From Sphingomonas_L flavalba_A (GTDB lineage Bacteria; Pseudomonadota; Alphaproteobacteria; Sphingomonadales; Sphingomonadaceae), in assembly GCF_047553045.1 (NCBI RefSeq), contig NZ_CP180208.1:930001-994000 (forward strand): DNA of 64,000 bases, written 5' to 3'. Position 1 is the stretch's first letter; each line of letters opens with the position of its first letter. Below, in pieces: positions 1 through 7,869 of the stretch. The notes below the pieces were generated by a model, which had not been told where the DNA came from, ran no database searches, and saw only the letters and a list, made by a program, of their open reading frames with translations. The position numbers and the translations under genes are program-made.

Positions 1-459
1 GATGTCGTCCTCGTCCAGTTCTTCGACTATGCCTGTGGTTATTGCCGGGCCAGCCTGCCTGACGTTCAGCGTCTGGTGGCGGCCGACAAGCGGGTGAAAG
101 TGGTGTTCCGCGAACTGCCGATTCTGAGTGAGGCGAGCGAGGATGCCGCACGTGTCAGTCTGGCCGCAGCCGGTCTGAACCGGTTTGGCGCTTTCCACGA
201 CGCGATGTACGCAGCCGGTCGTCCCGCTGAAGCCACGATTGAGGCGGCATCGCGCAAAGCCGGGCTGGATAGCGCGGCGGTCACGACGGCCACGCACTCG
301 CCGCCGGTCGAGGCAGAGCTCGCCGGTAATGTCCGCCTGGCGCGGGCGCTGGGCATCAGCGGCACGCCGGCCTGGGTCGTCGGTGACAAGGTGCTGTCCG
401 GCGCGGTTGGCTACGATAGGTTGAAAAAGGCGGTCGATGAGGCGCGGGCAGGGGATTGA
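1..459 (+). CDS. DsbA-family thioredoxin-fold protein (5' end outside window)
   Basis: The frame is open at the first base, so the N-terminus is missing; 152 residues remain. Residues 12-15 of the visible part are CGYC, the redox CxxC motif, preceded by the hydrophobic strand VVLVQFFDYA typical of a thioredoxin fold. Near the C-terminus GTPAWVVGD supplies the cis-proline loop. Between them is the helical insertion expected of DsbA/Com1-type proteins (DsbA_2 or Thioredoxin_4 families). The expected role is oxidation or isomerisation of cysteines in exported proteins in the periplasm, but the signal peptide cannot be seen. It converges with the PAP2 gene on the other strand, 13 bp away. The fold is clear; the substrate is unknown. 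Confidence 0.85.
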   Translation, partial: DVVLVQFFDYACGYCRASLPDVQRLVAADKRVKVVFRELPILSEASEDAARVSLAAAGLNRFGAFHDAMYAAGRPAEATIEAASRKAGLDSAAVTTATHSPPVEAELAGNVRLARALGISGTPAWVVGDKVLSGAVGYDRLKKAVDEARAGD

Positions 460-472
460 CCCCCGCTCGGGA

Positions 473-1546
473 TCAAATGGCGGCCGGTTGAGCGGCCATC
501 GCACCCGATCGTTTGCTGGTTGAGAGCGGGCGCGAGGCCGGCAGGCGGGCAAGGGCGGTCCAGGTGGCAAGTGTAAGGGCGGCGGCGACGATGCCGTCTG
601 CCGCATAATGCCAGCCGAGATGAACCGAACCGATCCAGATGAGCAGCGCATAGAGCGCGGCAGCAACGCCGAGACGACGATCGCATGCCCAGGCTGCGCA
701 GGCGAACAGCACCGCCATCGCGTTGTGCATTGACGGCATCGCGGAAATGCCAGCGCCCATCGCCATTTCCGGTGCGTGATGAAGCGATAGCAGGGCGTTC
801 TGGTAGACGAGGGCGTATAGTCCGGGCGCGCCCTGGGCGAGGAGGAAGCGGTTCTGGCCGTCAAGCAGGCTGGTCAGCGCGGCAAACCGACTCGGATCGG
901 CCTGAAACGCGCCATAAAAGCAGGGACCGGCCGCCGGCATCAGATAGGCAAGGATTGATCCCTGCACGATCCACAGCAGCACATAGGCGAGCAGATAGCG
1001 TTGGCGGAGCCGGGCCTGAGGTGGTGCGAAGGAGCAGAGAGCGACGCCGACGACCATTGGTAGAAACCAGCCGTGATAGGCCATGTCGATGGCTTGTGTT
1101 GCCCATGGACTGGGCAGCGCGGCGTGGGTCAGGCGCCAGGCATCGCCGCCGAACAGCAGGCGGTCGGCGGCGTCGGCATAGCCTTCGAACCAGAAGCCCG
1201 CCGTCGGCAGGTAGAAGGCCTTGTAGATGTTGTAGCTGCATAGCAGCAGGACGACTGTCAGCAGCGGTGAGAGGACCGACAGCCCGCGGTCTGCCGCCCA
1301 GCTTCGCGCGATGAAGCGGCGGGCGATGGCCGATGCGGATGTGCCACTGCCGCCGCGCTGCGCCCTGATCGTGGCGCCGAGCAGGACGCAAAGCCCGACC
1401 ATTGCCCACACCGAGAAAAGCGACAGCGCATAGCCGGCCAGAAACTGAAGCAGCGCGGGCAACTGCGGGCGGCACAGGGCGACGACGGCGATCATATATG
1501 CGCCGGCCAGCATCAATGGAGCATGATCCAGGCGCCAGTTGCGCAC
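473..1546 (-). CDS. PAP2-superfamily integral membrane protein (IPC-synthase-like)
   Basis: A 357-residue polytopic membrane protein with many hydrophobic segments. The catalytic PAP2 signature is split as in lipid phosphatases/phosphotransferases: SAMPSMHNA (PSxH-type motif) around residue 268 and SVHLGWHYAADG about 40 residues later, giving the two catalytic histidines and the aspartate. The arrangement, with several N-terminal membrane helices before one C-terminal PAP2 domain, resembles the PAP2_3/Aur1-like group that contains inositol-phosphorylceramide synthases. In a sphingolipid-producing sphingomonad a role in complex lipid head-group transfer is attractive but inferred; simple lipid phosphatase activity is equally possible. 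Confidence 0.75.
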   Translation of the reverse strand: MRNWRLDHAPLMLAGAYMIAVVALCRPQLPALLQFLAGYALSLFSVWAMVGLCVLLGATIRAQRGGSGTSASAIARRFIARSWAADRGLSVLSPLLTVVLLLCSYNIYKAFYLPTAGFWFEGYADAADRLLFGGDAWRLTHAALPSPWATQAIDMAYHGWFLPMVVGVALCSFAPPQARLRQRYLLAYVLLWIVQGSILAYLMPAAGPCFYGAFQADPSRFAALTSLLDGQNRFLLAQGAPGLYALVYQNALLSLHHAPEMAMGAGISAMPSMHNAMAVLFACAAWACDRRLGVAAALYALLIWIGSVHLGWHYAADGIVAAALTLATWTALARLPASRPLSTSKRSGAMAAQPAAI

Positions 1547-1598
1547 GCGGGCATATCCTTTCCCGCGCCCGAATGCCCGATCAGGGCTTTACGTTCGG

Positions 1599-2309
1599 TT
1601 ATCGAGGGTCAGGCGCCGTTGTTGTCGACCCCGTCTGCCGCCCCTTGAACCCTTGAGCGATCACGTACCATTCGGACGATTCCTTGCGGCTGGCGGGTGG
1701 CTTGGCGTGCTTCACCGTCGCGAAATTGCGTTTCAGCTCGGCAACGAGCGCGTTGTCAGCGCCACCGGCAAGCACCTTGGCGATGAAGGCCCCGCCGGGG
1801 CGCAGCGTGTCGACCGCGAACTGCGCCGCCGTCTCGACCAGGCCCATTGTGCGCAGGTGATCGGTCTGGGCATGGCCGACGGTGTTGGCTGCCATGTCGG
1901 ACAGCACCAGATCCGGCGCGCCGCCGAGTGCTTCGATCAGCAGGTCCGGGGCGCGGTCGTCGGTGAAATCCATCTGGAACAGGATCACACCGTCAAGCGG
2001 GTCTGTCGGCAGAAGGTCTATGCCGACGACGGTCGCGTCCGGCGCCAGCTTACGGACAACCTGGCTCCAGCCGCCCGGGGTGACGCCGAGGTCGACAACC
2101 CGCTTTGCTCCCTTGATGAGGCGGAATCGCTCGTCGAGCTCGATCAGCTTGTAGGCGGCGCGGCTGCGATAGCCCTCCGCCTTTGCCTTACGGACATAAG
2201 GGTCGTTCAGCTGGCGCTCCAGCCAGCGGGTCGAGGCGGCGGTGCGGCCGCGCGCGGTGCGCACCCGCTGGTGGCCGCTGGGGGGGAGGCCCCGGCTCAC
2301 CAGCCGCAT
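1599..2309 (-). CDS. rlmE: 23S rRNA (uridine-2'-O-)-methyltransferase RlmE (FtsJ)
   Basis: A 236-residue SAM-dependent methyltransferase that modifies U2552 of 23S rRNA in E. coli. Visible motifs: YRSRAAYKLIELDERF (RNA-binding start of the FtsJ domain with catalytic Lys), DLGVTPGGWSQVV (SAM motif I), LSDMAANTVGHAQTDH (catalytic Asp), KVLAGGADNALVAELKRNF (catalytic Lys region) and KPPASRKESSEWYVIAQGF (catalytic Glu and family end). There is a basic N-terminal extension of about 30 residues. The start overlaps the end of the upstream Ppx/GppA gene by 13 bp, so the two are co-transcribed; this pairing is common in alphaproteobacteria. Confidence 0.95.
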   Translation of the reverse strand: MRLVSRGLPPSGHQRVRTARGRTAASTRWLERQLNDPYVRKAKAEGYRSRAAYKLIELDERFRLIKGAKRVVDLGVTPGGWSQVVRKLAPDATVVGIDLLPTDPLDGVILFQMDFTDDRAPDLLIEALGGAPDLVLSDMAANTVGHAQTDHLRTMGLVETAAQFAVDTLRPGGAFIAKVLAGGADNALVAELKRNFATVKHAKPPASRKESSEWYVIAQGFKGRQTGSTTTAPDPR

Positions 2310-3373
2310 CCGTCGCGCGCCATCAGCGTGCGCAATATGCCTTCGCGAATGCCACGATCGGCGACGCAGAGCCGCTTAGCGGGAAACATGTCCAGAATTG
2401 CCTCCAATATCGCGCAGCCTGCGACGACCAGATCGGCGCGCTCTGTGCCGATGCATGGCAATAGCGCGCGTTCTGCAACCGGCAATGCCGCCAGTTGCTG
2501 ACTGATGCCGCGCATCGCCTCTGCTGGTACGACCAGTCCGTCGATCGCGCGGCGATTGTAACTGGGCAGTTGCAGATGGACGCTGGCAAGGGTGGTGACC
2601 GTGCCGCTGGTGCCGAGCAGGCGCGCTGCATCGGTCGCGACAGCCGGCAAATGTGGTGCGAATGGTGCGAAGGCATCGGCGACCCGCGCCCGCATCCGTG
2701 CATAGGCGGCGATGCGCCCGGCCTCGTCGGCCTGATCTGTCGGTTCGACCTCGGTCAGTGACACGACGCCCCAGGGGGCGCTGAACCAGTTGACGGCGCG
2801 CGGTTGCGGCCCGGTCGTGTCGACGAGGATCAATTCCGTCGAGCCGCCGCCGATGTCGAAGATCAGCGCCGGGGCTTCGCCGGGTTCGAGCAGGGCGCTG
2901 CAGCCGAGCATCGCCAGCCGTGCTTCTTCCTCGGTCGAGATGATGTCGAGAGCGATGCCGGTTTCGTGCCGGACCCGTTCGATGAATTGAGCGCCGTTGC
3001 TCGCCTGACGGCAGGCCTCCGTCGCCACCGATCGCGCGATGTGGACGCGGCGACGGCGCAGTTTTTCTCCACACACGACCAGCGCGGAAACCGCGCGGTC
3101 GATCGCTGCGTCGCATAGCCGCCCGTTGCTTGCTAACCCTTCGCCAAGCCGGACGATACGTGAAAAGGCATCGATGATGACGAAGCCGTCGTCGGCGGGG
3201 CGGGCGATCAGCAGCCTGCAGTTGTTGGTGCCGAGATCCAGCGCGCCATAAGCGCGGCGATCATGCAACGAGACCGGGGTCACGGGACGCGCCCTGCGCG
3301 GCCGGGTGTCGTCGGCCCGCAGCGGCACCGCAGTGGAAGGGTCCACCATCAAACGGGCCAATCTATGTTTCAT
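2297..3373 (-). CDS. Ppx/GppA-family phosphatase
   Basis: A 358-residue member of the exopolyphosphatase / guanosine pentaphosphate phosphatase family (ASKHA fold). Near the N-terminus is YGALDLGTNNCRLLIAR (phosphate-1 motif), then ISTEEEARLAMLGC (catalytic Glu), FDIGGGSTELILVD (phosphate-2) and LGTSGTVTTLASVHL (adenosine motif). It is shorter than E. coli Ppx (about 510 residues) and lacks the C-terminal HD-like half, as in the short alphaproteobacterial forms. The reading frame stays open upstream to 3472, but the ATG chosen removes a low-quality leader; ATG at 3352 is also possible. It likely acts on polyphosphate or pppGpp in the cytoplasm and is followed by rlmE. Confidence 0.88.
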   Translation of the reverse strand: MKHRLARLMVDPSTAVPLRADDTRPRRARPVTPVSLHDRRAYGALDLGTNNCRLLIARPADDGFVIIDAFSRIVRLGEGLASNGRLCDAAIDRAVSALVVCGEKLRRRRVHIARSVATEACRQASNGAQFIERVRHETGIALDIISTEEEARLAMLGCSALLEPGEAPALIFDIGGGSTELILVDTTGPQPRAVNWFSAPWGVVSLTEVEPTDQADEAGRIAAYARMRARVADAFAPFAPHLPAVATDAARLLGTSGTVTTLASVHLQLPSYNRRAIDGLVVPAEAMRGISQQLAALPVAERALLPCIGTERADLVVAGCAILEAILDMFPAKRLCVADRGIREGILRTLMARDGCGW

Positions 3374-3598
3374 CCGGAACGGGGGCGCCGCCGGTACTTG
3401 CCCCGACGTTATCCTGTGCCGGGACCAGCGGCAAGCGTGCATCCCGGTGGCATATGGCGAACCGGCAGACACTGTGGGTGCGGAACGACTGTCCTGAAAC
3501 GGGACAATGGTTTTGGCGTCATGGTTAACTGTTGCTTATTCTGCTGCGGAAAGGGCACGGTGAGAAGCGCTGATCTATTTCATTCAGGGGGTCATTTC

Positions 3599-4117
3599 AT
3601 GAAGCTTTCTTTTCTCGCAACCGCTGCCGCCGCTTCACTGGTTGCCGCACCGGCGCAGGCGGCGACGGTGATCGATCTGTTGCCCGTCGGCTTTGGGACT
3701 TTCGTCGGGCTGTTCGGAAATCTTGACCCGGCAACGGGCCAGTTCACCGACGAATATGAGTTCACGGTGGCCGATGGTTCGGTGATCAGCACGATCGGGT
3801 CGGCCGGGGTCTGGTTTACGGGGACCGCGTTGCAGTTCACATCCGTGACGCTGAACGGGACGCCATTCGACGTTATCACGGACGGCGCGATCGATTTTCG
3901 TACGCTGATCGACCTGCCGGTCACTGCTGGTACGCAGAAGCTGGTGGTGAAAGGTATCGCACAGGCCCATGCCAGCTATGGCGGCAAGGTCATCTACACC
4001 AAGGGGCCGGGCGCCGCCGTTCCGGAGCCGGAAAGCTGGGCGCTGCTGATCGCCGGATTCGGTCTGGTCGGTGGTGCACTGCGCAGCCGGCGGCGGGTGC
4101 GTGTCACCTACGCATAA
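3599..4117 (+). CDS. PEPxxWA-CTERM sorting-domain exported protein
   Basis: 172 residues. The start ATG follows AGGGGG at good spacing and begins a clear signal peptide (MKLSFLATAAAASLVAAPAQA). The C-terminus has the tripartite PEP-CTERM signal: VPEPESWALLIAGFGLVGG followed by RSRRR. The middle is a Gly/Thr-rich beta-type domain with no recognised enzyme motif (compare FxDxF-type PEP-CTERM proteins). Such proteins are exported and processed by an exosortase, often for exopolysaccharide-associated surface display. No exosortase gene is in the window. The PEPxxWA variant is typical of sphingomonads and supports the host assignment. A strong terminator follows. Confidence 0.85.
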   Translation: MKLSFLATAAAASLVAAPAQAATVIDLLPVGFGTFVGLFGNLDPATGQFTDEYEFTVADGSVISTIGSAGVWFTGTALQFTSVTLNGTPFDVITDGAIDFRTLIDLPVTAGTQKLVVKGIAQAHASYGGKVIYTKGPGAAVPEPESWALLIAGFGLVGGALRSRRRVRVTYA

Positions 4118-4141
4118 GCGGCGATAAAGGGGTGTTTCAGG

Positions 4142-4172
4142 CGCCGCCGACCTGCGGGTCGGCGGCGTTTTT
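4142..4172 (+). terminator. Rho-independent terminator after the PEP-CTERM gene
   Basis: A perfect 11-bp GC stem (CGCCGCCGACC / GGTCGGCGGCG) with loop TGCG is followed directly by TTTTT. It lies 24 bp after the PEP-CTERM stop codon. Confidence 0.9.
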
Positions 4173-4245
4173 GTGTCGTGCGCGCTACGGTTGAAAGCAG
4201 GAAGACAGCGAGCTGCGCTTTCGCCAGATCGGCCGGCCATGCCCC

Positions 4246-4274
4246 TTGACCGGCCGAAATCCGCGCCTTAGAGC
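4246..4274 (+). promoter_or_regulatory. Original host tRNA-Gln promoter, now stranded at attL
   Basis: TTGACC (4246-4251), a 17-bp spacer and TAGAGC (4269-4274) form a sigma70-type promoter 11 bp upstream of the truncated tRNA-Gln 5' end. The same boxes and spacing occur at attR before the intact tRNA. Because this copy is continuous with the left host flank, it is inferred to be the pre-integration promoter. Confidence 0.7.
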
Positions 4275-4307
4275 CGCCTCTCCGATGCCCCGTCGTCTAA
4301 CGGCAAG
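4260..4307 (+). repeat. attL: left copy of 48-bp attachment core
   Basis: It is identical over 48 bp to the attR copy at 46298-46345. It spans the promoter spacer, the -10 box and the first 22 nt of tRNA-Gln. Upstream of the identical block the two copies stay similar for about 20 bp more, including TTGACC, but with mismatches. Confidence 0.93.
4286..4307 (+). pseudogene. 5' fragment of tRNA-Gln left at attL
   Basis: The first 22 nt of tRNA-Gln (acceptor 5' strand, positions 8-9 and part of the D arm) remain here. After that the sequence switches to prophage DNA, so no tRNA can form. Confidence 0.9.
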
Positions 4308-4346
4308 TGTGACGACGCCATATATCATTCAATGACTTAGCGGATA

Positions 4347-4394
4347 AAAGCTGTGCGACTATGCGTCTTTTTACGCGTTTCGTCGCACAGCTTT
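4347..4394 (-). terminator. Terminator of the late operon, carrying two putative integrase arm sites
   Basis: A perfect 13-bp stem (AAAGCTGTGCGAC / GTCGCACAGCTTT) encloses a 22-nt loop with a smaller GCGT/ACGC stem. It begins in the stop codon of the o-spanin gene and is followed on the minus strand by TTTT. Being symmetrical it probably also stops plus-strand transcripts from the attL promoter. Each stem arm contains the heptamer GTCGCAC in inverted orientation (4353-4359 and 4382-4388). Confidence 0.85.
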
Positions 4395-4677
4395 ACGGAG
4401 CGCACCTCACCGCCATCCCGTTCCGCTGCGCCCAGCGGCAGATCCGCGCCACGGTCAGCCAGCCGCGCTCGCCCCATGCCTCGATCGCTGCGCTGTAGCC
4501 CGCCGCCGCCTTGTCGTCGGTGACGATCTCCGGCGGCGCGACCGGCTTGGTCTCAACCTCAAGGTCTGCACGCGCTGGGAAGATCGGCTGGGGCGGCACC
4601 CTGTCGCCGCAACCGCTCACAACCGAGAGCGACAGTAGCAGGGCCGGGAGCGCCATCAGGCGCGGCATCGATCGCAT
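4393..4677 (-). CDS. Rz1-like outer-membrane spanin lipoprotein (o-spanin)
   Basis: 94 residues, starting after AAAGGA at ideal spacing. Residues 1-22 are a lipoprotein signal peptide ending LSVVSGC, with the lipidated Cys at about residue 23. The mature part is Pro-rich (PPQPIFPAR). Its first 119 bp overlap the i-spanin gene in another frame, the classic Rz/Rz1 arrangement. It would join the inner-membrane spanin and fuse inner and outer membranes at the last step of lysis. It is the last gene of the late operon. Confidence 0.85.
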   Translation of the reverse strand: MRSMPRLMALPALLLSLSVVSGCGDRVPPQPIFPARADLEVETKPVAPPEIVTDDKAAAGYSAAIEAWGERGWLTVARICRWAQRNGMAVRCAP

Positions 4678-4939
4678 CTTGCAGTCCTTTCGTTCGGGCG
4701 GCGACAGCCGCATCGTCGGCGCGGCGCTCGATCGCCGCCTGTTCCTTGGCCGCTGCGTCGCGGGTCAGCGCCTTGGTCGACGCCTCGGCATCATGTCGGG
4801 CGATCAGCGCCGCATCGTAGCGGCACTTGGCGACGCCCAGCCCGACGATGGCGAGCGCGACCAGCGCCGCGATCACCACCGGCCGGGCCAGCCGCTCGGG
4901 GACGCCGGCCGACAGGGCCAGGCGGATCAGCCAGGTCAT
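4559..4939 (-). CDS. Rz-like inner-membrane spanin (i-spanin)
   Basis: 126 residues with one N-terminal membrane segment (about residues 20-37, PVVIAALVALAIVGLGVA), then an Ala/Glu/Lys-rich helix predicted to form a periplasmic coiled coil, as in Rz. The start overlaps the stop of the preceding gene by ATGA. Position after endolysin and holin and the out-of-frame overlap with a lipoprotein gene support the assignment more than sequence similarity, which is low in this family. Confidence 0.8.
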   Translation of the reverse strand: MTWLIRLALSAGVPERLARPVVIAALVALAIVGLGVAKCRYDAALIARHDAEASTKALTRDAAAKEQAAIERRADDAAVAARTKGLQDAIDAAPDGAPGPATVALGCERLRRQGAAPADLPSACRP

Positions 4940-5271
4940 GCACCCGAACTCCGCGTCCCCACTTTCTGATCAGTCCCTGCCCAGACGAATTCCCCGTCCG
5001 GCCCGACGGGGAAGTGGCTGCGGCAATGGGCGCAAAATGTGCCGGTGTAGAAAAGAGGGTCGCGCGCATAGGTTTCGGCCAGCGCAGGTCCCATTGTGGT
5101 CGAGCGCCCGCATTTTAGGTGGACATAGGTCCTCCGTTCCGGCTCGACGAAGCCTTTCGCCCGTTCTTCCTCACTCAGCACAACGTAGGCCTTCTGCTGT
5201 CCTGTTTGCGGATCGATTTCCCGATGATCCGCAGTCACCGGAGAGCCGTCGGTTAATGTGGTTTTCGCCAC
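4936..5271 (-). CDS. Phage protein of unknown function with HxKCG...CxxC motif
   Basis: 111 residues with a GTG start preceded by AAAGGA. The central part reads YVHLKCGRSTTMG and then FCAHCRSHFPVGPDGEFVW, a Cys/His pattern that could bind zinc, although only three cysteines are present. I recognise the TTMGxAxAETYARDPxFY...FCxxCxxHFPVG pattern from many alphaproteobacterial phages and prophages, where no function has been assigned. It sits inside the lysis cassette between holin and spanins. Confidence 0.75.
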   Translation of the reverse strand: MAKTTLTDGSPVTADHREIDPQTGQQKAYVVLSEEERAKGFVEPERRTYVHLKCGRSTTMGPALAETYARDPLFYTGTFCAHCRSHFPVGPDGEFVWAGTDQKVGTRSSGA

Positions 5272-5283
5272 GATCAGGTCCTT

Positions 5284-5667
5284 TCAGATTTGCCGCTGAT
5301 CCGCGCGGCCCGGTTCCATCGGCGGCGGGGCAACCACCGTCGTCTCTGTCGTCACCCGCGCCACTGGCGGCGCGTCATCGCCGCCCGACGCCTCGAATCC
5401 GTCGCGCCCCAGCCTGATCGACCGCCGGTTGATCGCCAGCCCCAGCGACAGCAGCACCGCGCCGATGATGAGCAGGGCGAGCATCAGCGCGCGGGCCAGC
5501 GCCGCGACGCGCATCGGCGCCGTCGCCACCGGCCAGCCGCCGCGCCACAGGATCCACACCAGCCACGCCGCAAAGCCGGTCAGCACGGCGGCGCCCGCGA
5601 TCGATGCGACCAGCGCGAGCAGCGCGCGGAGGTCTTTGGGCGGCCAGCCGGGGATCGTCACGCCCAT
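5284..5667 (-). CDS. Putative holin, two membrane segments
   Basis: 127 residues with two hydrophobic helices (about residues 13-42 and 58-79) separated by a short loop, and a hydrophilic Pro-rich tail. The start overlaps the endolysin gene by 10 bp and the gene lies directly downstream of it, so a holin (or pinholin) that releases the endolysin is the best guess. No family motif is recognised; the call rests on topology and context. Confidence 0.65.
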   Translation of the reverse strand: MGVTIPGWPPKDLRALLALVASIAGAAVLTGFAAWLVWILWRGGWPVATAPMRVAALARALMLALLIIGAVLLSLGLAINRRSIRLGRDGFEASGGDDAPPVARVTTETTVVAPPPMEPGRADQRQI

Positions 5668-6350
5668 CCCCCCGCGCTCAAGGCATCCTGAAACAGCAGG
5701 GCAATGCCGGCGACATCTGCCGCCCGGTCGCTCCCGTTGATGATCGCCCGCGCCGCGGTGAACGGCGCCAGCGCCGCCCGCTCGACCGGCAGGTGGATGG
5801 CCAGTGAATGGCCCTCCGAAAACCAGCCCTCGGTCATCCCCCGCACCAGCACCTGCGCGGCAATGTCCGGGCGCAGGGCAAGGTCAGGATCGGCGATCAG
5901 CGCGCCGCGCAGGTCCAGATCGCGGTCAACGCGCGCGTAGTTCGCCGGCCAGGTCAGCTGGACATAGCCGCGCCCGTAATGCGGGTAATAGCGCAGGTTC
6001 TTGCGCCGCCATTCCTCGCTCAACCAGTACGCCTCGCGCACCGGCGCCATCGTCTTGGCCGTTTCGTGGTAGGCGGTCGCCAGCCCATAGGCCGCCCAGG
6101 CGACCGACCAGCCGGCCGCGCCCATCGCGGCGAGAAGCTGGGTCAACCCGTCGACCTGCGGCTGCGACAGCGATCCGGCGAACAGCGGCCGGCGGATGGT
6201 CGAGAAGAACGCCTCCGCATCCTGAAGCGCGCGTGGCCTGGGCGCCGACAGCCCGATCGCGTTGGCAATGGCCGCGAGGGTCACCGGGCCGATCTTGCCG
6301 TCCGCCGGCACGCCGACGGCACGCTGTATGTCCGCGAGCGTCGCCATCAT
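5658..6350 (-). CDS. Endolysin, GH19 chitinase-like lysozyme with N-terminal PG-binding-like domain
   Basis: 230 residues from ATG 6350, which follows AAGGA and overlaps the previous gene by ATGA. Residues 5-33 (ADIQRAVGVPADGKIGPVTL) resemble a peptidoglycan-binding repeat. The GH19-like catalytic part shows AYHETAKT (putative catalytic Glu ~96), a second acidic cluster SEEW (~111-114) and YGRGYVQLTWPANY (~125-138), the substrate-cleft signature of phage GH19 lysozymes. There is no signal peptide, so release through a holin is expected. It cleaves the peptidoglycan glycan strands. Confidence 0.9.
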   Translation of the reverse strand: MMATLADIQRAVGVPADGKIGPVTLAAIANAIGLSAPRPRALQDAEAFFSTIRRPLFAGSLSQPQVDGLTQLLAAMGAAGWSVAWAAYGLATAYHETAKTMAPVREAYWLSEEWRRKNLRYYPHYGRGYVQLTWPANYARVDRDLDLRGALIADPDLALRPDIAAQVLVRGMTEGWFSEGHSLAIHLPVERAALAPFTAARAIINGSDRAADVAGIALLFQDALSAGGWA

Positions 6351-6655
6351 CCACGTCCTTTCAGATAGGCCCACACGAATGCGGCGGCGGTCGCCAGCCA
6401 GCCGAGCAGGGGCGAGCGCAGCAGCCACCCGCCGAAGCCGATCGCCCCGGCGCGCCGCTCCCGCTCGCGCTCAAGCACGGTCACCCGCGCCTCCAGCGCC
6501 GCGACGTCGGCCGGCAGGCCCTTCATCTCGGTGACGGCAATGACCAGCGCGTCGGTTTTCTGGCTCAGGTTGTTCATCGTGTGGATCATCTCGCGCATCT
6601 GGCCTTCGATCCGGCCCAGCGCGAAATCGGTCGACTGGCCGGCGGCGGCGGTCAT
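6347..6655 (-). CDS. Small coiled-coil membrane-anchored phage protein
   Basis: 102 residues: a helical region with heptad-like repeats (about residues 14-68, rich in Glu/Arg/Leu) followed by one hydrophobic segment (LLRSPLLGWLATAAAFVWAYL) and a basic C-terminus. This is the architecture of DUF1515-type phage proteins found just upstream of endolysins. It may be an accessory lysis protein. It overlaps both neighbours by ATGA, so translation is coupled. Confidence 0.6.
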   Translation of the reverse strand: MTAAAGQSTDFALGRIEGQMREMIHTMNNLSQKTDALVIAVTEMKGLPADVAALEARVTVLERERERRAGAIGFGGWLLRSPLLGWLATAAAFVWAYLKGRG

Positions 6656-7869
6656 CCCAGCGCCTCCAGCAGCGCCTTGGCCCCGGCGATCACCTTGTCC
6701 TGCCGGTAGAGCGCCCGGCCCAGTGCGTTCTCGGCCTGATTGGTCTGGTCGCGGGCGTTGACCGCTGTGGCCAGCAGCGATTCGACCGAAGCCCGCAGCG
6801 CCGCCACATCGATGCCAGGCGCCGGCGCCACGACCGGCGGCGGGTCGACCGGCGCAGGGTCAGCGGGGACCGGATCGGGCTGAGGCTCGGGATCGGGTTC
6901 CGGCTGGGGCGCAGCGTCGCCCCGTTCGGCCCACCGCACCAACCAGTCCTCAACAACCTCGTCGGCGCGGGTCTGCGAAATATAGGTGCTGACCTCGTTG
7001 CCGGCGCTCGCGCCATCCTTGCCGCCGATCAGATAGCGCGGCGCCATGTTCCCCGTCGCCATCGCGTCGGCGGGCAGATTGATCCACGGCGTCACCCGCT
7101 GGCCGTTGATCGTGGCGCCCGTCGTGCCGACCACATCATTGCCGGCAACCCTCAGCCGGCTGACGCCGGGGCCGACCAGAATGCCGTGCCAGGCGCTGCC
7201 GACGATGGTGTTGCCCTCGATCGTGATCCCGTCATGGCCGGCGTCGCTCTCGTAGAGCGCCAGCTCGTCGCTGATAAAAATGCCCTGGGGGAACTGGCCC
7301 GCCAGCCCGGCGATGAGATTGCGCTCAATCCTGATCGCCCGCGACCCGCGCGTCGTGCCGGTCGTCCACAACTGCGCGCCGTCCGGGTGGTCGCCGGGCG
7401 CAGGCGTGAAATCCATGATCACGTTGTCGAGGACATGGACCCGCTCGCACTGCGCGATGTTGATCCCGTCCGATCGGATCGCGTGGATGTGGTTGCGGGT
7501 CACCACCACGTCGCTGCACCGGGTCAGCAGCATGCCCCGGTGGAGCATGGTCAGGTCGCACCCGGTGATTGTCAGCCGCGAGCAATCGTCTGCGCGGATG
7601 CCCCAGCCCAACTGCCCGCCGCGCTCACCGGCGCCGCGCCACTGCACGCCGTCCAGCGTCAGGCCGGTGACCTTGTTGAGCCACAGCAACTGCGTGTATT
7701 CGGCTGGCGACCCCGTCAGGCTGAATGAGCCGCCCCGGAGCGTCACTGGCGGATCGAACGACAGCGGCCCGATCGAGACGGGACCGACGATGTCGCCCAG
7801 CTGGATGACGTCGCCGGCTTCAGCTGTGTTCAGCGCCGCGCGCAGTTCGGCCGCCGTGTTGATGCTCAT
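6652..7869 (-). CDS. Right-handed beta-helix protein with proline-rich linker (third tail spike-like protein)
   Basis: 405 residues. Residues ~15-300 are a series of short repeats rich in N, V, I and G (LTLDGVQW, LTITGCDL, VVVTRNHI, VHVLDNVI, ITIEGNTI) typical of a pectate-lyase-like right-handed beta helix. A linker of alternating Pro with Asp/Glu/Ala/Val follows, then a short helical C-terminus. It is the last of three adjacent beta-helix genes after the tail fibre position, so it is inferred to be a virion-associated glycan-binding or depolymerising protein; a catalytic residue cannot be assigned by eye. Confidence 0.65.
   Translation of the reverse strand: MSINTAAELRAALNTAEAGDVIQLGDIVGPVSIGPLSFDPPVTLRGGSFSLTGSPAEYTQLLWLNKVTGLTLDGVQWRGAGERGGQLGWGIRADDCSRLTITGCDLTMLHRGMLLTRCSDVVVTRNHIHAIRSDGINIAQCERVHVLDNVIMDFTPAPGDHPDGAQLWTTGTTRGSRAIRIERNLIAGLAGQFPQGIFISDELALYESDAGHDGITIEGNTIVGSAWHGILVGPGVSRLRVAGNDVVGTTGATINGQRVTPWINLPADAMATGNMAPRYLIGGKDGASAGNEVSTYISQTRADEVVEDWLVRWAERGDAAPQPEPDPEPQPDPVPADPAPVDPPPVVAPAPGIDVAALRASVESLLATAVNARDQTNQAENALGRALYRQDKVIAGAKALLEALG

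Noticed and set aside
4936..5271. Full zinc-ribbon assignment for the Cys protein in the lysis cassette
   Set aside because: Only three cysteines plus one possible histidine are placed suitably, so metal binding is stated as a possibility only.
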